Of a stretch of DNA of 64,000 bases, positions 51,877-59,766 are shown piece after piece; position 1 is the stretch's first letter; the number at the start of each line of letters is the position of its first letter. Made by a program: the position numbers and the translations under genes. The DNA lies in contig JBMFIC010000002.1 of assembly GCA_049976505.1 (NCBI GenBank), positions 62,001 through 126,000 on the forward strand, given 5' to 3'. A model generated the notes under the pieces. The model had not been told where the DNA came from. It searched no databases and saw only the letters and a list, made by a program, of their open reading frames with translations. The stretch is from CAYFFZ01 sp049976505. GTDB taxonomy: Archaea > Thermoproteota > Nitrososphaeria > Conexivisphaerales > UBA164.

Positions 51877-52025
51877 TGACCTCCTCCTCGCCCTGAAGGG
51901 CGAGGGTTCCCAAGGTCTCGGTGTTACTCCCTTTCAGCGGTAGCTGCTGAGGCATCAAATGCCGGGCGCGTTTTAAGTTTTTACCGTTTTCATCTCTGCC
52001 GTTAACGGCGAAGCTTTCAGCTTCT
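51877..52025 (-). mobile_element. Non-autonomous IS200/IS605-like element, copy E
   Basis: The 149-bp copy, read on the minus strand, follows TTAC (plus GTAA 52026-52029) and starts AGAAGCTGAAAGCTTCGCCG with the palindrome CTTCGCCGTTAACGGC. ACGGTAAAAACTTAAAACG, CAGCAGCTACCGCTGAAAGG, CACCGAGACCTTGGGAAC, the hairpin CGCCCTTCAGGGCG and AGGAGGAGGTCA follow. With copy F it is the best preserved. It lies upstream of serA and downstream of the 93-residue gene. Confidence 0.85.
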
Positions 52026-52059
52026 GTAAAAAGCAGGACGGGCACGTAGGGAATAACAG

Positions 52060-52341
52060 CTATATGTTCGAAATCCTGTACAGCGCGTCAAGAACTCCTT
52101 TATTGCATAGGACACCTAGATCCTGGAGCTCCAGACACCACTCGTTTATGAGGAGTTTGGATGCAGAGCCATAAATTTCATCTATTGCCTTTAAGAGCTT
52201 CTCCGGATCGTCAAGATAGTTCTCCTTCGTTATGCCGAAGAAGTGCTCAAGGTGCCACAGTACCACCTGAAGAACGATGTCGCTACCATATCTCCTTATC
52301 ACGTTGAGGAGGAGCTCCCAGGCCTCAGCTTTTAAATCCAT
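52060..52341 (-). CDS. Small helical protein, paralogue of its upstream neighbour
   Basis: I do not recognise the function of this 93-residue all-helical protein. It shares a pattern with the 52399-52689 product: a helix, then VLQVVLWHLEHFFGIT near 23-38 against VVKAITWHLEHTRKMT, then DPEKLLKAIDEIYGSASKLLINE against RPDEFVSFLKDVYGSFEPMIERH. So the two are tandem duplicates. Both follow a KaiC-like ATPase on the same strand. A regulatory or adaptor role for the ATPase is possible. Confidence 0.65.
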   Translation of the reverse strand: MDLKAEAWELLLNVIRRYGSDIVLQVVLWHLEHFFGITKENYLDDPEKLLKAIDEIYGSASKLLINEWCLELQDLGVLCNKGVLDALYRISNI

Positions 52342-52398
52342 TTATGTAATTATACCTGGCCCCCCTATTTAAGATGAGCTGTCCAGAACTTCAAAGCT

Positions 52399-52689
52399 CT
52401 AGCCTTTCTGAGGCTCCCTGAGCTTCCTTAGCATGTCCTCAAGCGTTCTTTCAGGTGGTATTCCATAGGTCCTGGAGATAACATCAATTATGTGCCTCTC
52501 TATCATGGGCTCAAAGCTTCCGTACACATCCTTAAGAAAGCTCACGAACTCGTCTGGCCTGTTTATTATGTCCTCAAGCGTCATCTTCCTGGTGTGCTCC
52601 AGATGCCATGTAATTGCCTTAACTACCGTCTCTCCGCCAAAGTCTGCGAGCGCGTCCCTTATGACCTTGGCAAGGCCACTCCTCTTCAT
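52399..52689 (-). CDS. Small helical protein next to a KaiC-like ATPase
   Basis: The 96-residue protein is the second of the tandem pair with the WHLEH helix (TWHLEHTRKMT near 25-35). It begins one base after the KaiC-like stop, so it is surely co-transcribed with that ATPase. The C-terminal part (YGIPPERTLEDMLRKL) is more divergent from the other copy. It is not secreted or membrane-bound. Function unknown. Confidence 0.65.
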   Translation of the reverse strand: MKRSGLAKVIRDALADFGGETVVKAITWHLEHTRKMTLEDIINRPDEFVSFLKDVYGSFEPMIERHIIDVISRTYGIPPERTLEDMLRKLREPQKG

Positions 52690-52690
52690 T

Positions 52691-53947
52691 TTATCTCACC
52701 GGCGTAAAAGAGAGCTCGCCTTTGCTCATGTCTATATTAACGCTGTAAAGCTCTCCCGGCGGCTTAATGCTCCTCCAGAACAGGTAGCCGTTCTTCAGGA
52801 TAAGAGCCCTCTTGGCCCCTATGTACTTGGAGCCAACCCTTATCGACCTGTAGGAGCTGTACCCATAGTAGAAGCTTATCCTCCTCTGCTCAATGTTAAG
52901 CTTGAGTAGCTTCCTCAGGAGGTTCTCAAAGCCAACAGGGTCCCGGAGCGCAAGCTCCTCCAGGGATGATAGATTTAGAATGAGAACCTCCGGCTCGAGC
53001 TGCAGGATCTTCTGCAGATAGCTGTAAACGGCGTTTAGATCATATCTCATGCTCTCCAGGTTTATCGTGCGAACGCCTACGTAATCCGATGCGGTACCGA
53101 GCAGCATTCTCAGCTCATTTTCTATGATCTTGGGATCCTCATCGGGTCCCAAAAAGAACGTAGCCTTGTATCCTGAAAGCACGAAGTCCGAGGCCAGGAG
53201 CTCCCAGAAGTACCTGGTGAATGTTTGTGGGACGGAGTCGTCTATATCATAAAGCACGTTAAAGCCGTAAACCCTTTCGGAGATCATCTCGGCCTCAGGC
53301 GGTCTCCTTATGAGCTGTGCCCTACCTATCTTTTCCGCTTCTACCCCTCTGATCTTCGGGAAAAAGGATAGTCCGTTATGAATTGTGAAGTACAGAATTG
53401 GCTCCTCTATTGGGTGGTCCCTGTCCTTAAGGATGGACGCCTTTCTGACGCGGCCATCAAGCACCTCGTCATAGGACAGATCTATTATTGCGTCTGCAAC
53501 AAATGATATGTCTATAGGGGGAGGAAGCGCTTCGCCTTCTGTTATGAGTATGAGCGTGCCGTCCTTTCCCTTTGCAGCCGTGTAAAGAAGCTGAAGAAAG
53601 GACCTAACTGAACCTGTGTCGCTTATCCCATAAAACATCGAATTCATTGAATCCACAACCACGCATTTTCCCCTAGCTAGGGAATCCATGATGATGCTGT
53701 AGGCGTGCGACGGCTCCCCGCTCATCATGCTGAGAATCTCGACATCTCCCTTGAAGCCTTTCTCGATCAGCCTGAACTTCTTCATTATCGACATTTCGGG
53801 CTCCGTATATGTGAGATAGGTGCATCCGCCCTTCCTTATACATCCAAGAACCGCAAGCGTGGTCTTGCCCGTGCCTGGTCCTCCTCTTATTGCTACAACG
53901 TAACCGTTCTCGGTAAGAATGTCTCCGATCCCCCTCGTACCACTCAT
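52691..53947 (-). CDS. KaiC/RadA-like ATPase
   Basis: The 418-residue protein has one clear RecA-like domain: Walker A GGPGTGKT at 22-29, Walker B KCVVVDSMNSMFY near 92-104, and a KDRDHPIEEPI loop near 190-200, as in KaiC-family proteins. The second half (about 235-418) has a similar secondary-structure order but no Walker A lysine (FFLGPDEDPKII near 263); it ends KPPGELYSVNIDMSKG. It is a paralogue of the 56606-57832 product, sharing the PDEDP and KPPGxxY motifs. The two small helical genes follow. Archaeal KaiC-like proteins often act as signal ATPases or kinases. Confidence 0.8.
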   Translation of the reverse strand: MSGTRGIGDILTENGYVVAIRGGPGTGKTTLAVLGCIRKGGCTYLTYTEPEMSIMKKFRLIEKGFKGDVEILSMMSGEPSHAYSIIMDSLARGKCVVVDSMNSMFYGISDTGSVRSFLQLLYTAAKGKDGTLILITEGEALPPPIDISFVADAIIDLSYDEVLDGRVRKASILKDRDHPIEEPILYFTIHNGLSFFPKIRGVEAEKIGRAQLIRRPPEAEMISERVYGFNVLYDIDDSVPQTFTRYFWELLASDFVLSGYKATFFLGPDEDPKIIENELRMLLGTASDYVGVRTINLESMRYDLNAVYSYLQKILQLEPEVLILNLSSLEELALRDPVGFENLLRKLLKLNIEQRRISFYYGYSSYRSIRVGSKYIGAKRALILKNGYLFWRSIKPPGELYSVNIDMSKGELSFTPVR

Positions 53948-54063
53948 TAATAATTTTATTTACTGAAGGTTATATAAGTTTTAAAAATTTAAAATTAACA
54001 CCGCGTGATGTTAACTAAAATCTGTTATTAAAGAGGATAATATGCAAAAATTTTGCATAAAAT

Positions 54064-55449
54064 TTAAAGAATTTCCGCCTTGCGCCAAAAAGTTCCGTAG
54101 GCCGTATCGATAAGCTTGATCTTTCTTTCGTTCAGCTTTTTCCTTATTTCGTCCGCTTCGTTAAACTTCTTTTCAGCCCTGAGCTGGTTTCTCCTGCTAA
54201 TGAGGCTCTCGATCTCATGGATCTCCTCCTCCGAAACGTCCGGAAGCCTGAAGCCAAAGACCTCAAACACTTCCCAGAAGACCCCCAGCTCCCTCGCAGT
54301 AGATTCGTTTAGTCTGTAGGCGCTCCAGAGCGAATTTATCCTCCTTGAAGCCCTGATGAGCCTGGCCAGAGCTGCTGGCGTATTTAGATCGTTCCTCAGG
54401 TCCTCGAAGGCCTGCTCAATATCCCTGCGTACTTCGCTGACGTCAGCAGACGAGGAGACAGGGAACGTCTGCCTCAGGCTGTAAGCTGCATCCTCGATTA
54501 TCTTCCAGCTTTCAACAGCCTCCCTGAGCTTTTCCTCACTGAACTCTAGCTGGGATCTGTAGTGCGAGCTCAGGGCGAGAACCCTCAGGGTGTTAGGGCC
54601 GTACTGCTTCACGAAGTCCCTTATGTATATAACGTTGTGCAGGCTCTTGCTCATCTTCTCCTTGCCGAACTTCACAAGGCCCACATGCGCCCATATTTTG
54701 GCAAGAGGCTTGCCTGTAAGGGACTCGCTCTGAGCTATCTCGTTTTCATGATGAGGAAATATCAGATCCTCGCCACCGCCGTGTATCTCGATGGTGTCCC
54801 CTAGGTTCTTCCTTATCATCGTGGAGCACTCTATGTGCCAGCCTGGCCTGCCCCTGCCCAGCTCAGTTTCAAAATACGGCTCATCCTCATGGAACTTCCA
54901 GAGGGCGAAGTCCAAGGGACTTCTCTTGTTCTCATTCACCTCAACCCTGGCGCCTGCAATAAGCTCCTCCTTTCTTATCTTTGAAAGCTTGCCGTACTCC
55001 TTAAAGGACGAGACGTCAAAGTACACGCCGTCTGAAGTCACGTACGCGTGACCGCTTTTTATAAGGCCCTTTATGAAATCTATCATTTCAGGTACATGCT
55101 CGGTTGCCCTGGGATAGACGTCAGCAGGAAGGAGGTTCAGGCTTTTTGAGTCCTCAAGGTAGGCCCCAATGAACTTCTCAGAGACCTCCCTGAAGCTAAC
55201 CCCAAGCTCCCTGGCCCTGTTTATTATCTTATCATCTATGTCGGTAAAGTTCTGCACGTACCTGACCCTGAAGCCCTCCCTCATAAGGAGCCGCCTCAGC
55301 ACGTCAAAAACTATGAAGACCCTGGCGTGCCCGATGTGGCTGTAATCGTAAACGGTTACGCCGCACACGTAGATCTTAACCTCCGGGGTTTCACTCACGT
55401 TGAGCTCCACCAGCTGTCTCGAAAGCGTATCGGTTAGCCTAACGCTCAT
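54064..55449 (-). CDS. cysS: Cysteinyl-tRNA synthetase
   Basis: The 461-residue class I synthetase charges tRNA-Cys. VYVCGVTVYDYSHIGHARVF, here as YVCGVTVYDYS and HIGHARVF near 27-45, has the zinc Cys and the HIGH motif. WHIECSTMI near 203 and HHENEIAQSE near 229-238 complete the zinc site. KMSKSLHN near 262 is the KMSKS loop. The C-terminal helical domain binds the tRNA. It is the bacterial-type CysRS; many archaea have it, while some methanogens use SepRS. A 115-base AT-rich gap lies downstream of it. Confidence 0.97.
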   Translation of the reverse strand: MSVRLTDTLSRQLVELNVSETPEVKIYVCGVTVYDYSHIGHARVFIVFDVLRRLLMREGFRVRYVQNFTDIDDKIINRARELGVSFREVSEKFIGAYLEDSKSLNLLPADVYPRATEHVPEMIDFIKGLIKSGHAYVTSDGVYFDVSSFKEYGKLSKIRKEELIAGARVEVNENKRSPLDFALWKFHEDEPYFETELGRGRPGWHIECSTMIRKNLGDTIEIHGGGEDLIFPHHENEIAQSESLTGKPLAKIWAHVGLVKFGKEKMSKSLHNVIYIRDFVKQYGPNTLRVLALSSHYRSQLEFSEEKLREAVESWKIIEDAAYSLRQTFPVSSSADVSEVRRDIEQAFEDLRNDLNTPAALARLIRASRRINSLWSAYRLNESTARELGVFWEVFEVFGFRLPDVSEEEIHEIESLISRRNQLRAEKKFNEADEIRKKLNERKIKLIDTAYGTFWRKAEIL

Positions 55450-55494
55450 TTATCGCGCACAAAATGAAGAAGAAAAAGCACATTAAAACGCTTT

Positions 55495-56601
55495 CTATGG
55501 GCCGGATGCGCCATTTTTCAACAGTAAAAAGCCCTCAAGCGCTGACCACAGAGCAAGAATGGACAGGGCAGTAGCAAAAGCAAAGAGCCAGATGTACCTG
55601 GCCCCTAGAATTGAAAACAGCCCACCTAAGAGGGGAGCTACGGTGTATCCGGCACCTATGCTTGACTCAAAAATTCCGGTCCTGAACCCAAGGCCTTCGA
55701 TTTCAGTTAAAGTGATCCTGTACAGAACAAAATAATATATGAGGCCAATCCCGAAGAAGATAAAGGAGAGGGCCATTATATGAACGAAAGGAGATCTTGA
55801 CAGAAAGATCAGAAAGTAAAAAAGCTGAAGCGAAATTCCAGCGGTGATGCTGATTTTAGGCTCATGCCTTAAGAGAGGAGATATAAAGAACGCAAGAATG
55901 ACGAAGAAGCTGGAAACTGAAAGTATCGCTCCAGCCCACTTAAGGGAGAAAATACTAGCTGCGTATGCAGGATAAAAGGCGTATATTATGGAGGCGCTAA
56001 ATCCATACACGAAAATAGGAAGCGCGATCTCCTTCCCAGCGCTTATCCTTATGCTTTTTCCGGCCTTCTCCTTAGCCTCAAACTGCATGGCTGAGAGCGC
56101 TGCAAAGAATGAAAATGCCACGGAAGCCATGAAAGGAACTGAGATGTACAGCATCAGATATGAGGCCGCCACGGACGCAATAGAGGATGCAATTGCCCAT
56201 CCTATCGTGTAAACCGCTGTGGAGCTCCTCGTGTCCTTGAAGAACCTCAGAAGCGCCTCGATGGATGGCCATACCAGAGCCATGGACAGAGCCTCCGCAG
56301 CCCTAATTGCGATAAAAGCTGATGGCAGATTCATGAAAATGTAAAGACTGACCACAGCACCGTAGAGAAACATTCCAACAGCTATAGATCTGCTGTAGCC
56401 CATCCTCTCTGAAAGCTTTCCGAAGTACGCTGCGGCAAAAACGTAGGCAAGACCGTAGGAGAACCCGATCAGCCCCAGAATCAAGTCAGAGGCGCCGAGC
56501 CTCTGGGCATAAATTGGCACCACAAACCTGACCATGGAAAGGGGAAGCTGAGCGAAAAATGACATGATGAACAGCTGCGCTGTTCTTCTGGCCTCCTCCA
56601 A
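55495..56601 (-). CDS. Major-facilitator-superfamily transporter
   Basis: The 368-residue protein has about 11 to 12 membrane spans. The MFS loop after helix 2 is AYFGKLSERMGYSRSI near 58-73, and a shorter GALYIYWLF-like region ends the second half. Its N-terminus (ARRTAQLFIMSFFAQLPLSMVRFVVPIYAQRLG) is typical of drug/metabolite exporters. Substrate unknown. It starts four bases after the KaiC-like gene upstream and is probably in the same transcript. Confidence 0.85.
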   Translation of the reverse strand: MEEARRTAQLFIMSFFAQLPLSMVRFVVPIYAQRLGASDLILGLIGFSYGLAYVFAAAYFGKLSERMGYSRSIAVGMFLYGAVVSLYIFMNLPSAFIAIRAAEALSMALVWPSIEALLRFFKDTRSSTAVYTIGWAIASSIASVAASYLMLYISVPFMASVAFSFFAALSAMQFEAKEKAGKSIRISAGKEIALPIFVYGFSASIIYAFYPAYAASIFSLKWAGAILSVSSFFVILAFFISPLLRHEPKISITAGISLQLFYFLIFLSRSPFVHIMALSFIFFGIGLIYYFVLYRITLTEIEGLGFRTGIFESSIGAGYTVAPLLGGLFSILGARYIWLFAFATALSILALWSALEGFLLLKNGASGP

Positions 56602-56605
56602 GAGG

Positions 56606-57832
56606 TTACACCATAAGGAAGTTCCTTAGTGAAGATTTAGCAAAATCGACCTCAATGGCGTAGGCGTTTCCTGGAGGCTTCAGGGAGACCCAGACCAGCG
56701 TACCGTTGTAATCCGTAAGGGCCTTTACGGCATCAGCGTATTTTTCCTGAACACGTGTGGAGGCAAAACTTTCATAGCTGAAGATCAGCCTTGTGTAGTT
56801 GTACCTGAGCAGCAGCTCGATCTTCTGCTGGGCAAACAGGTTGTACTGAGCTGGCTCAAGAAGCACGAAGGACTCATCCGGCAGAGTGTCAACTATTAGA
56901 ACTCCTCTGCTGCCTAGCCCCCTGATAGCTGACTCAAGGGATCTGAGATATTGAACCCCGTCATCGTGGGTCTTCAGGTAGGGCTTCCTCGTAATAGCTG
57001 GCGAGGCCATCCCGCCCGTCAGCTTATTATAAAGCTTTTTAATCTCTTCAGGATCTTCATCTGGCGAAGCCTCCAGCATTACCTTTTTACCCAGCATTGA
57101 ATAATAGGACGCAAAGAAAACCTTCATCAATTTAACCAGCTGCCTGTGAACAGTTCTGGACACCAGCACGAGGATGTTTGACTCGCTCAGGTACGGGTAG
57201 GGCGAGACCGGAAAGACAACACTTCTTATGGGCTGCGGGTCCTGGGTTTTCCCTCTTAACGATCCATTGAAAATCCTGATACGCCCGTTGTTGAAGGTGT
57301 AGAGGTATGGATGCCCTGTCGTCGGGTAATTCCTGTCTTTAAGGACGCTTACCTTTCTTATCCTTCTCCCGTAGATATCCTCATATCCAAACTCCAGGAT
57401 GGCGTCCGATATGTAATCGGCCTCGCTCTCCGATCTTCCCTCGTGAATAAGCACCAGAACTCCTTTCTTCCCCTTCGACGCCCCGTAGAGAAGCTGCTGT
57501 ATGGATCTCCTGCTATCCGTTGCGTCCAGCAGCGCGTTTATTGAATCTATAACTACCATCCATCCTGACTCGAGACCTGACAGCACGCTTGATATCGCTA
57601 TATCCCCGCTGGATAAAATGGCGCTGAATTCGAGCTGAGCCCTCCTGCCTCCCATCTTCACGAGCTTTGATCTTATGAACTCCTCGGGCTCTGAGAACGA
57701 GATGTATTTTAACCTGCCGTAGCGCGCGCCAGCAGCCAGCGCGAACGATGTCTTCCCAGTTCCCGGCTCGCCCTTAAGCAGCACCACGTAGCCCCTGGTC
57801 TGCATTATGCTGATCGGATCCCTGAATTTCAC
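56606..57832 (-). CDS. KaiC/RadA-like ATPase, second paralogue
   Basis: The 408-residue paralogue of 52691-53947 has Walker A GEPGTGKT at 21-28, Walker B GWMVVIDSINALLD near 89-102, and a KDRNYPTTGHP loop near 191-201. The C-terminal half keeps ASPDEDPEEI near 253 and KPPGNAYAIEVDFAKS but has no second P-loop. The start is GTG at 57832. It is followed at four bases by an MFS transporter instead of small helical genes, so the two ATPases have different partners. A sensor or regulatory role is inferred from the family only. Confidence 0.8.
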   Translation of the reverse strand: MKFRDPISIMQTRGYVVLLKGEPGTGKTSFALAAGARYGRLKYISFSEPEEFIRSKLVKMGGRRAQLEFSAILSSGDIAISSVLSGLESGWMVVIDSINALLDATDSRRSIQQLLYGASKGKKGVLVLIHEGRSESEADYISDAILEFGYEDIYGRRIRKVSVLKDRNYPTTGHPYLYTFNNGRIRIFNGSLRGKTQDPQPIRSVVFPVSPYPYLSESNILVLVSRTVHRQLVKLMKVFFASYYSMLGKKVMLEASPDEDPEEIKKLYNKLTGGMASPAITRKPYLKTHDDGVQYLRSLESAIRGLGSRGVLIVDTLPDESFVLLEPAQYNLFAQQKIELLLRYNYTRLIFSYESFASTRVQEKYADAVKALTDYNGTLVWVSLKPPGNAYAIEVDFAKSSLRNFLMV

Positions 57833-57892
57833 ATAATTGTAATTTAAGTTTTTTTATTTAAATTTAAAGCGCCCTAAATCTTTTTCCTCAAC

Positions 57893-57901
57893 CTTAAAAG
57901 C
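57893..57901 (+). promoter_or_regulatory. TATA box of mscS
   Basis: CTTAAAAGC is centred about 27 bases before the ATG at 57924, consistent with a leaderless start. Confidence 0.4.
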
Positions 57902-57923
57902 TCGCGTTAACTCCTTACATATC

Positions 57924-58796
57924 ATGGAGGACAGGAATATCCTGGCGCTTTACGCGGTTATAATTTCGCTGGGCTTAGTTCTTAGCATAATATATCTGCT
58001 GACGTACGTCGTGCCCATCCTGCCGGTGAAGCTTCACAACATAATCACCGCAATCGCGATAGTCCTCGGTATGCTGATCGCCCTGAGGATTTTCCTCGCA
58101 ATATTCAACAGGGACATAATAATACCGGACCCACATCTCAGATCAACCATAAACTTCGTGATTGAGATAGTATGGTATGCAATAACAGGTCTTGCAGTTG
58201 CGGCTTCTTTCGGTGTTGATGTTAGCTCTGTTGTTCTCGGCTCCGCATTTGCCTCCGTCATACTGGGCCTTGCGGCCCAGACTGTGCTGTCTAACGTTAT
58301 TGCGGGACTGGCGATACTGCTGGCTAGACCTTTCAAAATAGGCGATAGAATAACTCTTGCCAGCTCGCAGTTCGGCGTAGTGTTTCCCACCTATCCCCCT
58401 AAGTTCTTTTCTCAGGACTTTCTAATAAACGGGTTCACGGGAACTGTTAAGGAAATAAGGATGATGTACACGATATGTTACGATGACGAGGGAGCCACGG
58501 TGGTCATACCTAACAGCATACTTGTGAACAGTCTGGTAAGGCATTACGGCGACACGATTGTTACTACCGTAAGATTTCAGGTCCAGAACATGGATGTTGA
58601 CGATGCTGTCAGAAGGGCTGAGGCCGCGCTGAAGGCGTGTGAGATGGTTATCGACGGCAGGGTGCTGGTCGATGAAGCATATAGCAACGGGTTTGTGCTC
58701 AAGATCATAGCAACCTGCAAGGGCAACAGGCAGGACTTGTGCAGGAGCGAAATGCTGAGAAAGCTTCTCAGGGAGCTGGGAACCTCTAACAGGTAG
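57924..58796 (+). CDS. mscS: MscS-type mechanosensitive channel
   Basis: The 290-residue membrane protein has three to four N-terminal spans and the pore helix region VLGSAFASVILGLAAQTVLSNVIAG (about 110-135), rich in Gly and Ala as in MscS TM3. The beta domain has ILLARPFKIGDRITL near 140-154 and VVIPNSILVNS near 200. It releases solutes on hypo-osmotic shock. Between the beta-domain start and FTGTVKEI there is an extra insert (about 155-182) relative to the minimal MscS, including VFPTYPPKFFSQDF. A single gene, followed by repeat copy F. Confidence 0.92.
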   Translation: MEDRNILALYAVIISLGLVLSIIYLLTYVVPILPVKLHNIITAIAIVLGMLIALRIFLAIFNRDIIIPDPHLRSTINFVIEIVWYAITGLAVAASFGVDVSSVVLGSAFASVILGLAAQTVLSNVIAGLAILLARPFKIGDRITLASSQFGVVFPTYPPKFFSQDFLINGFTGTVKEIRMMYTICYDDEGATVVIPNSILVNSLVRHYGDTIVTTVRFQVQNMDVDDAVRRAEAALKACEMVIDGRVLVDEAYSNGFVLKIIATCKGNRQDLCRSEMLRKLLRELGTSNR

Positions 58797-58835
58797 GGGG
58801 CACTGTGTGCCTTTACGGCCTCCTGAGCTTTTTAC

Positions 58836-58988
58836 AGAAGCTGAAAGCTTCGCCGTTAACGGCGGAGATGAAAACGGCAAAAAAGCTTAAACACGTGCCT
58901 GGCGTTTTGATGCCTCAGCAGCTACCGCTAAAGGGGAGTAACACCGAGACCTAGGGAACCCTCACCCTTCAGGGCAGGGAGGAGGTCA
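58836..58988 (+). mobile_element. Non-autonomous IS200/IS605-like element, copy F
   Basis: The 153-bp copy follows TTAC (58832-58835) and begins AGAAGCTGAAAGCTTCGCCG; the palindrome CGCCGTTAACGGCG is perfect. GATGAAAACGGCAAAAAAGC, TGCCTCAGCAGCTACCGCTA and AGTAACACCGAGACC follow. The right end carries GGGAACCCTCACCC, TTCAGGGCAGGG and AGGAGGTCA. It lies between the convergent mscS and amidotransferase genes. Confidence 0.85.
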
Positions 58989-59013
58989 GAGCTTATAGCT
59001 GATATGGAGATTT

Positions 59014-59757
59014 TTATATGGCGAAGAGCATTCCCTTTCTGACGACGCTGGCAGCTTCGGTATAATTGCTGCCATACATCTTCAGAAGGACTGTAGATGA
59101 AGCAACCAGCGTCAGATCCTCCTTCTTGAGCAGGTAGAGCCTGTTGTACTCCAGATCCTCGCTGTAATCTGAAAAGTAGAGGCCCGTTATCCTTCTACCG
59201 TAGATCACCATGAAGAGCATGTTTGCAAGGCCGGAGTACATATTTGGCTTCAACGCTCTTACAGCAGCTTCGATGGCATCCTCTGAGCTTCCTTTTATCG
59301 AACCTATGATCTTTGCAAAAAGCTGGGTGTCGGTCAGGCTTGAGTCATCGATGCCCTTTATCTGTGGAAAGGCTTTCTTTAGCGCATCCTTCCTGAAGAA
59401 GCCGTTGTGTGCCATGTATATTTCGCCATCCTCCTTGATTATCCTCATGGGATGCTGAAAGTCTATCCTTCCTGTCATTCCTAAGGACGCCCTTCTTGCG
59501 TGGAAGATCGCATAAACATCATCCCTCAAAACCGAGATTGTATCGTTAATCGTGTCGTAGTTTTCAACCCAGACTGGACGGAGAGATCTAATATACACGA
59601 GCCAGCGCCCATCGGTTGCCACCAGCCCCCAACCGTCTGGATGTGAATTGAACCCCCGAGAAACGGCGAAGTCGTCAAACCTCGCAGCCTCGGCTACAGC
59701 TCTGTAAACGTCTAGGAAGAAGTCCTTTTTCCCTCTTAACAGGGCCATCCTGCACAT
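59014..59757 (-). CDS. Class II glutamine amidotransferase-like protein
   Basis: The 247-residue protein is a stand-alone Ntn glutaminase domain: nucleophile Cys2 (MCRMALLRG), SHPDGWGLV near 43-51, FHARRAS near 95, and MAHNGFFRKDAL near 119-130, then DTQLFAKII. It releases ammonia from glutamine, but its acceptor domain is absent. Relatives of the YafJ/EgtC type act alone. It is the last gene of the pgk-gapdh-uspA-taw3 run, nine bases after taw3. Confidence 0.85.
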   Translation of the reverse strand: MCRMALLRGKKDFFLDVYRAVAEAARFDDFAVSRGFNSHPDGWGLVATDGRWLVYIRSLRPVWVENYDTINDTISVLRDDVYAIFHARRASLGMTGRIDFQHPMRIIKEDGEIYMAHNGFFRKDALKKAFPQIKGIDDSSLTDTQLFAKIIGSIKGSSEDAIEAAVRALKPNMYSGLANMLFMVIYGRRITGLYFSDYSEDLEYNRLYLLKKEDLTLVASSTVLLKMYGSNYTEAASVVRKGMLFAI

Positions 59758-59766
59758 ACACAGCTT

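Noticed and set aside
17848..58988. CRISPR array
   Set aside because: The repeated units are about 150 bp, lie many kilobases apart and have no spacers between short repeats; they are dispersed mobile elements.
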